A stretch of DNA of 64,000 bases from Ostreiculturibacter nitratireducens (GTDB lineage: Bacteria; Pseudomonadota; Alphaproteobacteria; Rhodobacterales; Rhodobacteraceae): assembly GCF_032670585.1 (NCBI RefSeq), contig NZ_JAVQHL010000001.1:496001-560000 (forward strand). The letters run 5' to 3'. Both the position numbers and the translations under genes were made by a program. This document shows positions 1 through 7,336 of the stretch, piece after piece. The first letter of the stretch is position 1. The number at the start of each line of letters is the position of its first letter. Below the pieces are notes generated by a model. The model was not told the DNA's origin and ran no database searches. It saw only the letters and a list, made by a program, of their open reading frames with translations.

Positions 1-149
1 AGCCTGTCTCGATTTCACTTTGGCCATCGTCAAACCGTAGTTTACCGCACTGCCCCTCTCAAGCGGCTCCCTTCCTAATCTTCCCCGATGAGCGCTTCTG
101 TCGCCCCTGCGACACCCCCGGTCACGGCAGCGCCGCCCGGAAAGCGCGG

Positions 150-1295
150 CTACATCGCCTTCTTCATGATGGCGAGCAGGGTATCCGAGTCCAGCTCGAA
201 CGGGTTTCCCTTCATCGAACTCGACTCCTTCGCCTCCTCCGCAATCGCGGAAAGGTCGGGAGCCCTGCTCAGCCACTCGCCCAAGCGTGGCAGTCGCAAA
301 TCATCAAGCCTCGATGACAGAAGCTCGAACGGATCTCCGCCCCGAAGGCCGAAATGGTCGCGGAACGCCGCCTTGATTTCCTCGTAGCGCGTCAGGTCGA
401 CGCCCGCATCCCCGGCGCGCTGACGGTTTGCCGACAGCACGGGACCAAGCAGGCGTCCGCAGATCAGGCCATGCGGCGCCCCGGTCCGGCCGCCGATCAC
501 GCCCGCGAGTCCATGCACCGCCCCGAGCCCCGCATTCGCCAGCGCGATGCCGCCCGTAAGGCTCACGTAGGCCATGCGGTCCCGCGCCCCTCTGTCCTCG
601 CATTCGGTCAACCTCGCCAGGGCCGCGACGCCCATGGGGATGGCCGCGCGGCACAGGGCGTCGGTCAACGGGTTGGCGCGGCTCGACAAATAGGGTTCGA
701 CAACCTGGGTGACCGCGTCGAGCCCCGAGGCGAGCGTCACCGAAAGCGGCGCGCCATCCGTCAGTGCGGGATCGACGATGGCCAGGTCCGGCAGCATCCG
801 GGGATCGCGCAAGCTGACCTTTCGGCCCGCCTCCGGCACCGATATGACCGCGTTTTTCGTGACCTCGGCCCCGGTGCCGGCCGTGGTCGGAATGGCGACG
901 AAGGGAAGCGGGTCCGACGGCAGCGGCAGGCCCTTCCCGACCACTTCCAGGTGGTCCATCGCGTCGCTCCTGGCCGGAATGAGGGCAGCCGCGGCCTTTC
1001 CCAGATCGATCACGGCGCCGCCCCCGACCGCAACGACGACATCGGCCGCATGCTCGCGGCGGAGCGACACGACCCTCTCGACATCGGCAAGCGCCGGTTC
1101 TCCGTGGCAGGCCGCCACCCCGACCTCGGCCCCGGCCGCGGTCAGCCTTTCGGCAAATCCGTCCACCCAGGATACCGAACGCCCGCGCACGAGCAGCACG
1201 CGCCTCCCGTAATCCCTCACGAGGACATGCGCCTGATCGGCCTGGCCCCGGCCAAACAGGATCTTGCCTGCGGTCTGGAAGGCGAAGGGCGTCAT
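150..1295 (-). CDS. Iron-containing alcohol dehydrogenase family protein
   Basis: A 381-residue protein of the group III (iron) alcohol dehydrogenase / maleylacetate reductase superfamily, the usual length for the family. The N-terminal nucleotide-binding half carries the VVAVGGGAVIDLGKA motif and the PTTAGTGAEVT stretch. In the C-terminal metal domain the expected ligands are Asp in SGLDAVTQ, then His in GAVHGLAG and His in APHGLICG. The second ligand, usually His four residues after the Asp, is Gln here; I recall the same Gln in a subfamily of these proteins, so this need not mean loss of activity. It is the last gene of the minus-strand run that begins with rpiR at 7266 and would suit oxidation or reduction of an alcohol intermediate. 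The substrate cannot be read from sequence. Confidence 0.85.
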   Translation of the reverse strand: MTPFAFQTAGKILFGRGQADQAHVLVRDYGRRVLLVRGRSVSWVDGFAERLTAAGAEVGVAACHGEPALADVERVVSLRREHAADVVVAVGGGAVIDLGKAAAALIPARSDAMDHLEVVGKGLPLPSDPLPFVAIPTTAGTGAEVTKNAVISVPEAGRKVSLRDPRMLPDLAIVDPALTDGAPLSVTLASGLDAVTQVVEPYLSSRANPLTDALCRAAIPMGVAALARLTECEDRGARDRMAYVSLTGGIALANAGLGAVHGLAGVIGGRTGAPHGLICGRLLGPVLSANRQRAGDAGVDLTRYEEIKAAFRDHFGLRGGDPFELLSSRLDDLRLPRLGEWLSRAPDLSAIAEEAKESSSMKGNPFELDSDTLLAIMKKAM

Positions 1296-1386
1296 GTCAG
1301 GCCATGATCCCTGAACGCCGTGCAGGCGTTCAACTTGTGACCGGCGATGCCGAACCGTTCCGGAAATTCAAGGACTGCCCGCGCCA

Positions 1387-2139
1387 TCAGTCCGGCCTCC
1401 GCCGATCGGCCCCGAGACGCTCCGCGTCGCTTTCCCTCATGCCTTGGCGGATCCAGTCGACGGCCTCGTCCACGTCGTCCGTCAGCTTCACGACTTCCAG
1501 ATCGTCGACGTTGATCAGACGGGAATCGGCCATCGTGCCCACGAGCATCTTGCGGATCGGTTCCCAGAAGGCCGTGCCCATCGCCACGACCGGGAAGCGC
1601 GTCAGCTTGCTGGTCTGGATCAGGGTGGCGATCTCGAAGGCTTCGTCGAGCGTTCCGAACCCGCCGGGAAGGATCACGAAGGCCGAAGAGTATTTTATGA
1701 GCATCAGTTTCCGCACGAAGAAGTGCTCGAACTCGACGAACTGGTCGAGGTAGGCATTCGGCTCCTCCTCGGTCGGCAGAATGATGTTGCAGCCGAGGCT
1801 GTAGCCGCCCGCATCACGCGCGCCGCGGTTCGCGGCTTCCATCAGCCCGGGGCCGCCGCCGGTCATGACGGTGAATCCCTCTTCGGCGAGGCGGCGTCCG
1901 AGGGCCCGTGTCATCTCGTATTCCGGGTGCCCCTCGCCGATGCGGGCCGATCCGAAGACGGACACGCACGGGTCGGGAACGTCGAAAAGCTCGAAGCCGC
2001 GGAGGATCTCAAGGAAGATGCCGACGGCGCTCTCCACGTCCTCCTGCTTCTTCCGGCGGCCCGACAGGAGCGCTTCTTCGGCTCCGCGTATGAGGTCGAT
2101 CATCGCCCCTTCGCCCTGCCCCGGCCATTTTCGCGCCAT
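1387..2139 (-). CDS. LOG-family (TIGR00730) Rossmann-fold protein
   Basis: About 250 residues with the two LOG hallmarks: GGGPGLMEAANRGA (nucleotide-binding glycine-rich loop) and LPGGFGTLDEAFE, the PGGxGTxxE motif of cytokinin-riboside-5'-monophosphate phosphoribohydrolases. The bacterial family hydrolyses nucleoside 5'-monophosphates; the physiological substrate here is unknown. I chose the ATG at 2139 because a purine-rich GGGGGGCGG stretch lies just upstream; the frame stays open to 2202, and an internal ATG about 13 codons further in is also possible. It lies in the same orientation as the dehydrogenases on both sides but is separated from the upstream gene by about 137 bp, so it may be transcribed independently. 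Confidence 0.85.
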   Translation of the reverse strand: MARKWPGQGEGAMIDLIRGAEEALLSGRRKKQEDVESAVGIFLEILRGFELFDVPDPCVSVFGSARIGEGHPEYEMTRALGRRLAEEGFTVMTGGGPGLMEAANRGARDAGGYSLGCNIILPTEEEPNAYLDQFVEFEHFFVRKLMLIKYSSAFVILPGGFGTLDEAFEIATLIQTSKLTRFPVVAMGTAFWEPIRKMLVGTMADSRLINVDDLEVVKLTDDVDEAVDWIRQGMRESDAERLGADRRRPD

Positions 2140-2276
2140 TGCCGCCCCCCGTTTTCTTGTTGTCCGTCCGACAGTCATCCTACGAACGACTCCCGGGGAC
2201 AATTCGATTCTGGAGAACGCGCGGGGGGGTCACGCCGGGATCCGTCCGGAAGGCTCCCGGCCTTCGGGCACCTGCG

Positions 2277-2666
2277 TCAGGCTTTCTGCTCTTCCAGCAC
2301 TTTCCGCGCCACGCGGAAGCATTCCAGCGCCTGGGGCACGCCGCAGTAGATGCCGACAACGTGGATGATTGCCCGGATTTCCTCCTTCGACACCCCGTTG
2401 TTGATCGCGCCGCGGCAATGGATTTCCCATTCGTGCATCTTCCCGAGCGCGCCGATCATGGACAGGTTCATCATGGAGCGGGTCTTCGGGTCGATCACCT
2501 CGTCGCCCCAGCCGAACCCCCAGCACCAGGCCGTCATCGCTTCCTGGAACGGCCGGGTGAAGTCGTCCGCTGCGGCGAGGTTCTTTTCGACATACTCGGC
2601 GCCAAGCGTCGCCTTGCGCTGCTCGAGCCCCTTCAGGAACAGGTCTTCATCGAATGTCATTGCCAT
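2277..2666 (-). CDS. Carboxymuconolactone decarboxylase family protein
   Basis: A 129-residue CMD-domain protein, a length typical of gamma-carboxymuconolactone-decarboxylase-like single-domain members. The core stretch around HCRGAINNGVSKEE followed by IIHVVGIYCGVPQALE matches the CMD signature helix region. There is a single Cys at this site rather than the CxxC of AhpD peroxidase-type members, so a decarboxylase or lactone-type role is likelier than a peroxidase. Its start lies 1 bp from the stop of the aldehyde dehydrogenase gene, so the two are almost certainly cotranscribed. The substrate is not deducible. Confidence 0.85.
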   Translation of the reverse strand: MAMTFDEDLFLKGLEQRKATLGAEYVEKNLAAADDFTRPFQEAMTAWCWGFGWGDEVIDPKTRSMMNLSMIGALGKMHEWEIHCRGAINNGVSKEEIRAIIHVVGIYCGVPQALECFRVARKVLEEQKA

Positions 2667-2667
2667 C

Positions 2668-4128
2668 TTACCCTCTCAGCCTGATCGCGACGTTCTTCGT
2701 CTGCACGTAGTTCCAGAGCGCCTCGCGCCCTTTCTCGCGGCCGTAGCCGGACTTGCCGTAGCCGCCGAAGGGGGTTTCCACGCCGCCCGCATACCATTCG
2801 TTGACGAAGACCTGCCCTGCCCGCATCCGGCGCGCGGCGCGGGTGGCGCGGTCGAGGTCACGGGTGAAGACACCGCCCACGAGCCCGTAGTCGGTCGAAT
2901 TGGCGATCTGGATGGCCTCTTCGTCGGTGCGGAACTTCAGGACGGACAGCACCGGGCCGAAGACCTCGTCCCTCGCGATGGCCATGTTCGGCGTGACCGA
3001 CGTCAGCACCGTCGGTTCCATGAATGCGCCCGCGCGGTTGAGTTTCCGGCCGCCGGTCGCGACCGTCGCGCCTTCGGCTTCCGCCGAGCGGACCATGCCT
3101 TCGGCGCGGTCGCGCTGCGCCTCGCTCACCATCGCGCCCATCGTGGGGCCGATTTCGGCCTGATCGATGCCGGGGCCGACGGAGAGTGATTTCGCAATGC
3201 CCGCGATGCGGTCCACGAGTTCATCGTGAATGCGTTCGGAAGCGATCACCCGGCTCATCGCGGAACAGACCTGGCCCGCGTTGAAATAGATCCCCCAGCG
3301 CACATCGCTCATGAACGCGTCAAGATCGGCGTCGTCATGGACGATGGCGGCGGACTTGCCGCCAAGCTCCAGCACGCAGGGAACCACGTTCCTCGCCGCC
3401 GCCGTGGCGATAGCGATGCCGGTCGGGACCGACCCGGTGAAGACGATCTGGTTGACGCCGGGATGCGCCGAAAGCGCCGCGCCCGCGTCGCGCCCGAGGC
3501 CGCAGATCACGTTGACCGCGCCGGTGGGCACGCCCGCCGCCTCGGCAGCGCGGGCGATGTATGCGTTCGTCAGCGGCGTCAGTTCCGGCGTCTTGATCAC
3601 GCAGGCGTTGCCGGTGGCAAGCGCGGCCGACAGCGACCGGGCCGTCATCTCCAGCGGATAGTTCCAAGGGATGATATGCGCCGAGACGCCATAGGGTTCG
3701 TGCGTCGTGAAGTCGAAGTAGCCCGCACCGAGCGGGATCGAGCGGCCCTCGACGGTCTCGGCCTGGTTGCCGTAGTATTCGAAGTAGCGCGCCGCTCCCT
3801 CGATCTCGATCCGGGATTCCCACAGGGGCTTGCCCTGTTCGAGCGTCAGCAGCCGCGCGATCTCGTCGATGTTGGCGAGCAGATAGCGCCCCATGGCCTG
3901 CACCATCCGGCCACGCTCAACCGGACGCAGGTCGAAAAGGACACCGCTTTCATGCACCCGCCGGGCCACGCTGACAGCGCGGTCCACGTCGGCGGCGTCG
4001 GCGAGCGCCTGTTCGGCGAGCTTTTCGCCCGTCGCCGGGTCAACGACGCCGATGCGGCCCGCGCCACCGTCCACCCACTCGCCGTCGACGTAGTTCTGCC
4101 AGTAGTCCTGCACTGCGGTGTCCCTCAT
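2668..4128 (-). CDS. NAD(P)-dependent aldehyde dehydrogenase
   Basis: A 486-residue member of the ALDH superfamily, full length. Visible motifs are the PWNYP segment of the cofactor site, FTGSVPTG, the general-base Glu in LELGGKSA, the catalytic Cys in NAGQVCSAMSR and the EVFGPVL motif near the C-terminus. The family oxidises aldehydes to acids through a thiohemiacetal on the Cys; close relatives act on betaine aldehyde and amino aldehydes. It sits 8 bp downstream of a zinc alcohol dehydrogenase, giving an alcohol-to-aldehyde-to-acid pair, and 1 bp upstream of the CMD gene. Operon context suggests it handles a product released by the Rieske enzyme, which is inference. Confidence 0.9.
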   Translation of the reverse strand: MRDTAVQDYWQNYVDGEWVDGGAGRIGVVDPATGEKLAEQALADAADVDRAVSVARRVHESGVLFDLRPVERGRMVQAMGRYLLANIDEIARLLTLEQGKPLWESRIEIEGAARYFEYYGNQAETVEGRSIPLGAGYFDFTTHEPYGVSAHIIPWNYPLEMTARSLSAALATGNACVIKTPELTPLTNAYIARAAEAAGVPTGAVNVICGLGRDAGAALSAHPGVNQIVFTGSVPTGIAIATAAARNVVPCVLELGGKSAAIVHDDADLDAFMSDVRWGIYFNAGQVCSAMSRVIASERIHDELVDRIAGIAKSLSVGPGIDQAEIGPTMGAMVSEAQRDRAEGMVRSAEAEGATVATGGRKLNRAGAFMEPTVLTSVTPNMAIARDEVFGPVLSVLKFRTDEEAIQIANSTDYGLVGGVFTRDLDRATRAARRMRAGQVFVNEWYAGGVETPFGGYGKSGYGREKGREALWNYVQTKNVAIRLRG

Positions 4129-4136
4129 CTTCCGCG

Positions 4137-5186
4137 CTACTGGTCGAGGCGGTCGATGACCGTCACGCCAGCGCCCCTGTAGCTGTCCATCGCCTCGAGC
4201 GCCGAGCCGAGTTCGGACAGCGCGATCGTCTTCGTCACCAGCCGGCCGGGATCGAGCCGCCCGCCCGCCGCCATGCCGAACAGTGCGCCGAACCGGTTCG
4301 CGCCCATCCCGCGCGAGCCGTGGAGCGTGATCTGGCGGGAGTAGACCAGTTCCAGAAGCGGCAGCGACGGCACCTCGTGCCGGCCAAGCGGCATCCCGAT
4401 CTGCACGTGCCGCCCAAGCTTCCTGAGGCTGCGGAGCGAGTTGTCGAAGGTCTCCGTGATGCCGAGCGCCTCGATCGACACATGCGCGCCTCCCCCGGTC
4501 ACCTCGCGGACAGCGGCCCCGACGTCACCCGCGCCCTTGGCGTTCACCACGGCATTGGCCCCAAGTTCCCGCGCGAGGTCGAGCGCCGCCTCGTTCACGT
4601 CGACGGCCACGATCTGCGCGCCGAGCGCCGCACCGATCATGATCGCCGAAAGGCCGACACCGCCGCAGCCATGAACCGCCAGCCACTCGCCGGCCCGCAA
4701 CTGCCCGCGGTCGACTGCGCCCCGGAATGCCGTTGTCACGCGGCAGCCCATCCCGGCGGCGGCGACGTAGCTGACCGCCTCGGGCAGGCGCACGAGGTTG
4801 AAATCGGCGCGTGGTATGGCGATGCGCTCCGCAAAGGCGCCCCAGCCGGTGAATCCGATGACTTCCTGATGGTTGCAGATCGTCGCCTCGCCCGCACGGC
4901 AGTCGGGGCATGTGCCGCAGCCCAGGATGAAGGGCGCCGTCACCCGATCGCCCACGGAAAAGCCGTGACACTCGGGGCCGACGGCGATGACGTCACCCGC
5001 GAATTCGTGACCCATCACGTGAGGAAGCGCGACGTCGGGATCGGCGCCGTTCCACGCGTGATGATCGGACCGGCACACTCCGCAGGCTCGCACCGCGACG
5101 ACCACGCCATCGCGCGGGCAGTCCGGGTCCGGCACGTCGGTTACCGAGACCGGACCACGAAATTTCTCCATCAGAGCAGCCTTCAT
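4137..5186 (-). CDS. Zinc-dependent medium-chain alcohol dehydrogenase
   Basis: A 349-residue MDR-family dehydrogenase. The catalytic zinc site is present (GVCRSDHHAW, then GHEFAGDV with the GHE motif), as is the structural zinc lobe with four Cys (CGTCPDCRAGEATIC). The Rossmann domain follows with GCGGVGLSA. The fully conserved zinc ligands argue for an active alcohol or polyol dehydrogenase using NAD(P). The gene is in the minus-strand operon between the Rieske oxygenase (107 bp upstream) and the aldehyde dehydrogenase (8 bp downstream). The 107-bp gap to the Rieske gene shows no obvious strong terminator. Confidence 0.9.
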   Translation of the reverse strand: MKAALMEKFRGPVSVTDVPDPDCPRDGVVVAVRACGVCRSDHHAWNGADPDVALPHVMGHEFAGDVIAVGPECHGFSVGDRVTAPFILGCGTCPDCRAGEATICNHQEVIGFTGWGAFAERIAIPRADFNLVRLPEAVSYVAAAGMGCRVTTAFRGAVDRGQLRAGEWLAVHGCGGVGLSAIMIGAALGAQIVAVDVNEAALDLARELGANAVVNAKGAGDVGAAVREVTGGGAHVSIEALGITETFDNSLRSLRKLGRHVQIGMPLGRHEVPSLPLLELVYSRQITLHGSRGMGANRFGALFGMAAGGRLDPGRLVTKTIALSELGSALEAMDSYRGAGVTVIDRLDQ

Positions 5187-5293
5187 GCCGCACCTCCCTG
5201 AAAGTCCACTTCACCTGATCGGTAAGTAACCCCTCACGGCACCCGCAGCGGGGCCATTCGCGACATCCGTCGGTCGGTGAAGGCCGTCCCCGC

Positions 5294-6382
5294 TCAGCCG
5301 TCGACGGCTTCGCGCATCCAGTCCTGAAGCTGGCGGATGGAATGTTCCGAGTTCAGACCGCAGGCCGGGTCGAGCACCAGCGGACCAGGACGGTAGCCCC
5401 GGCTCTTCAGCCCCTTGTGCACGCTTTCGACGAGCCGGATATCCTCCTCCACCGTCGTCGCGCGGTCCTGGATCGCGAGCCGCCGGATCACCTCGCTGTC
5501 GACGCCGCCAGGCGTGTACCAGCCGCGCCAGACGGTACAGTTGTCCACGCCATGCGCCCGCCAATGGTAGGTGTTCAGCACGTTGCCCGGATAGACCTGG
5601 AACGAGAACATGGGCCAGAGGAAGAACGACCGGTATTCCCCGCCATGCGGGACCGAAAGGTCGATCGGATAGGTCATCTTGCTCAGGTCCTGGCACTCGG
5701 TCGTGTGCCTGAGGACGTAGCCGCTGTTCATCGGCTGGATGTCATAGGTCTCCGGCCGGATCACCCCGGTCGCGAAGGTCGGATGGTTCATCGAACAGTG
5801 GTAGCATTCGGAATAGTTCTCGACCGAGACCTTCCAGTTGCACTTCTCGGGGATTTCGACCCATTCGAGCGGTTCGAGCGTGTCGATGTGCGGCACGTAT
5901 TCGGCCAGCTCCTCCCGAACGCCCGGATACCATTCGTCCATCGGCGCCGCGTTGTCGTCGAGGTTGACGAAGATGAAGCCGTGGAAGACCTCGGTGCGGA
6001 CCGGGGTCAGGCAGATCTTCGACCGGTCGAACCCCGGAACGGACTTGATGTTCGGCCCGGCGCGCAGCTCTCCCGAAAGCTCGTAGGTCCAGGCGTGATA
6101 GGGGCAGACGACGACACGCGTCGTGCCGGAGCCTTCGACCATCTGGTGCGCGCGGTGCTGACAGACATTGTAGAACGTGCGCAGTTCGCCATCGCGGCCG
6201 CGGATGCAGAAAAGGTTTTCCCCGGCGATCTCGAAGGCGAAGTAGTCACCGGTGTTCTTCACCTGGGATTCGTGACCAGCGAATTGCCATGTCCGGGACA
6301 GAAGCCCCTTCATCTCCTTCTCGAATATCGCGGGGTCGGTGTAGTAGCGCGCGTCCAACGAATGAATGAGCGGGGCGTTCAT
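5294..6382 (-). CDS. Rieske non-haem iron oxygenase, quaternary-amine demethylase type
   Basis: A 362-residue alpha subunit. The Rieske [2Fe-2S] ligands are C74-x-H76 and C93-x-x-H96. The mononuclear iron site is H195, H200 and a C-terminal Asp near D314. The residue bridging the two centres, Asp in ring-hydroxylating dioxygenases, is Glu (E192 in the SECYHC stretch). Glu at this position is the mark of CntA carnitine oxygenase and related betaine/stachydrine demethylases, so a quaternary ammonium substrate is much likelier than an aromatic ring. The start codon overlaps the end of the rpiR gene by 4 bp. No ferredoxin-reductase partner is encoded in the window, so electrons must come from a gene elsewhere. 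The exact substrate (glycine betaine, proline betaine, carnitine) is undetermined. Confidence 0.85.
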   Translation of the reverse strand: MNAPLIHSLDARYYTDPAIFEKEMKGLLSRTWQFAGHESQVKNTGDYFAFEIAGENLFCIRGRDGELRTFYNVCQHRAHQMVEGSGTTRVVVCPYHAWTYELSGELRAGPNIKSVPGFDRSKICLTPVRTEVFHGFIFVNLDDNAAPMDEWYPGVREELAEYVPHIDTLEPLEWVEIPEKCNWKVSVENYSECYHCSMNHPTFATGVIRPETYDIQPMNSGYVLRHTTECQDLSKMTYPIDLSVPHGGEYRSFFLWPMFSFQVYPGNVLNTYHWRAHGVDNCTVWRGWYTPGGVDSEVIRRLAIQDRATTVEEDIRLVESVHKGLKSRGYRPGPLVLDPACGLNSEHSIRQLQDWMREAVDG

Positions 6383-7266
6383 TCGCCATCCTCCAGGTAG
6401 AGGCCGAGCATGTGCCGGCGTTTGTGAAACTTCTCGACCCTCTCGACGATCTCGGGGCTTGCGACCGCGATCACGAAGCTCAGGAGCGTCTCCAGGAGCG
6501 CGATGATCGAGACCGACGAGGGGAAGAACTGCGGCGTGTCGACGGACACGACGAAGCGGTGCTGGGCAGCCATCACGATCGGGCTGGCCGGGCTGTCGGA
6601 GATCGAGATTACCGTCATGCCCTGTTCGCGGGCTATCCGGACGGTCTCGACGACCTCGGTGCGGTAGGGGCGGCTCGTCATCGCGATCAGAACGTCGCGC
6701 TCGTCCGCCCAGGCGATGTCGTCGGCGGGACTGGACCCGGCCTGCGGGATCGCGTGGAACTCCACCATTCCGGTCGAGGCGAGATAGGTGAAATTGCGCG
6801 CGTTCGCGTTGTTCACGCCGACGCCAAGCGTATACACGCTGCGCGAAGCCCAGATCGCCTCCGCCGCTGACTTGAGAGCCGCCTGGTCGATTCGCGCGAA
6901 GGTCTCCTCGATGTTGCGGATCGCCGCGCCGACCATCTCGGCATAGAGACCGCCGAGCTCTCCCTTCTTGGACACGTCCTGCAGCCAGCGCGCGCGGTCG
7001 GTGAAGCCCGCCGAACCGCGCCGGATGGCCTCGCGGAACGGCTGGCGGAAATCCTCGTACCCCTCGAAGCCGACCTGTCGCGCCATGCGCACGATCGTGT
7101 TGGGCTTGACGTTAGCCGCCTCCGCGATCTCGCGCACCGTGGAAACACCCACATCCTGCGGGTTCTCCAGCACGTAGCGCGCCGCCTTCTGCGCCTCCGG
7201 CGTCAGCGCGTCCCACTCTTCGGTGAGGCGCGTCAGGACTGTTGATGATACATCTGTGGCATTCAT
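6379..7266 (-). CDS. MurR/RpiR family transcriptional regulator (locus A)
   Basis: A 295-residue regulator with an N-terminal HTH_6 domain (residues about 10-85, with VREIAEAANVKPNTIVRMARQVGF) and a C-terminal SIS sugar-isomerase-type ligand domain from about 130 to 270. It is divergent from the DMGDH-like gene at 7337 and is the first gene of the minus operon, overlapping the Rieske gene by 4 bp, so it probably controls both arms. The paralogue at 24498 shares the same architecture and several near-identical stretches (KPNTLVRLTR, SISQRGQLGGLYA versus DVSKKGELGGLYA). RpiR-SIS proteins usually sense phosphosugars; in this genomic context a methylated amine or its breakdown product is a reasonable alternative. 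There is no clear Shine-Dalgarno for the ATG at 7266. Confidence 0.88.
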   Translation of the reverse strand: MNATDVSSTVLTRLTEEWDALTPEAQKAARYVLENPQDVGVSTVREIAEAANVKPNTIVRMARQVGFEGYEDFRQPFREAIRRGSAGFTDRARWLQDVSKKGELGGLYAEMVGAAIRNIEETFARIDQAALKSAAEAIWASRSVYTLGVGVNNANARNFTYLASTGMVEFHAIPQAGSSPADDIAWADERDVLIAMTSRPYRTEVVETVRIAREQGMTVISISDSPASPIVMAAQHRFVVSVDTPQFFPSSVSIIALLETLLSFVIAVASPEIVERVEKFHKRRHMLGLYLEDGE

Positions 7267-7292
7267 GATTGACGATGGTATATTTGTGCGCT
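7244..7292. promoter_or_regulatory. Candidate divergent promoter and RpiR operator repeats
   Basis: Two imperfect direct copies, GATGATACATCTGTGGC (7244-7260) and GATGGTATATTTGTGCG (7274-7290), start exactly 30 bp apart, i.e. about three helical turns, across the start of rpiR and the rpiR/DMGDH intergenic region. The second copy falls just downstream of a TTGACG (7269-7274), which would suit a -35 box for the plus-strand gene with a weak TAGCCT about 18 bp later. The stretch TTTGTGCGCT (7283-7292) recurs as TTTGTACGCT upstream of the second rpiR gene. This supports an autoregulatory operator but is unproven. Confidence 0.4.
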
Positions 7293-7336
7293 TAGCCTGT
7301 CGAGAGAAAACGCGACTCTCACTCGGGAAATTTTCA

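Noticed and set aside
1..149. Possible gene at the left window edge
   Set aside because: No frame with start signals or recognisable protein; I see nothing in this stretch beyond likely flanking DNA of the iron alcohol dehydrogenase gene.
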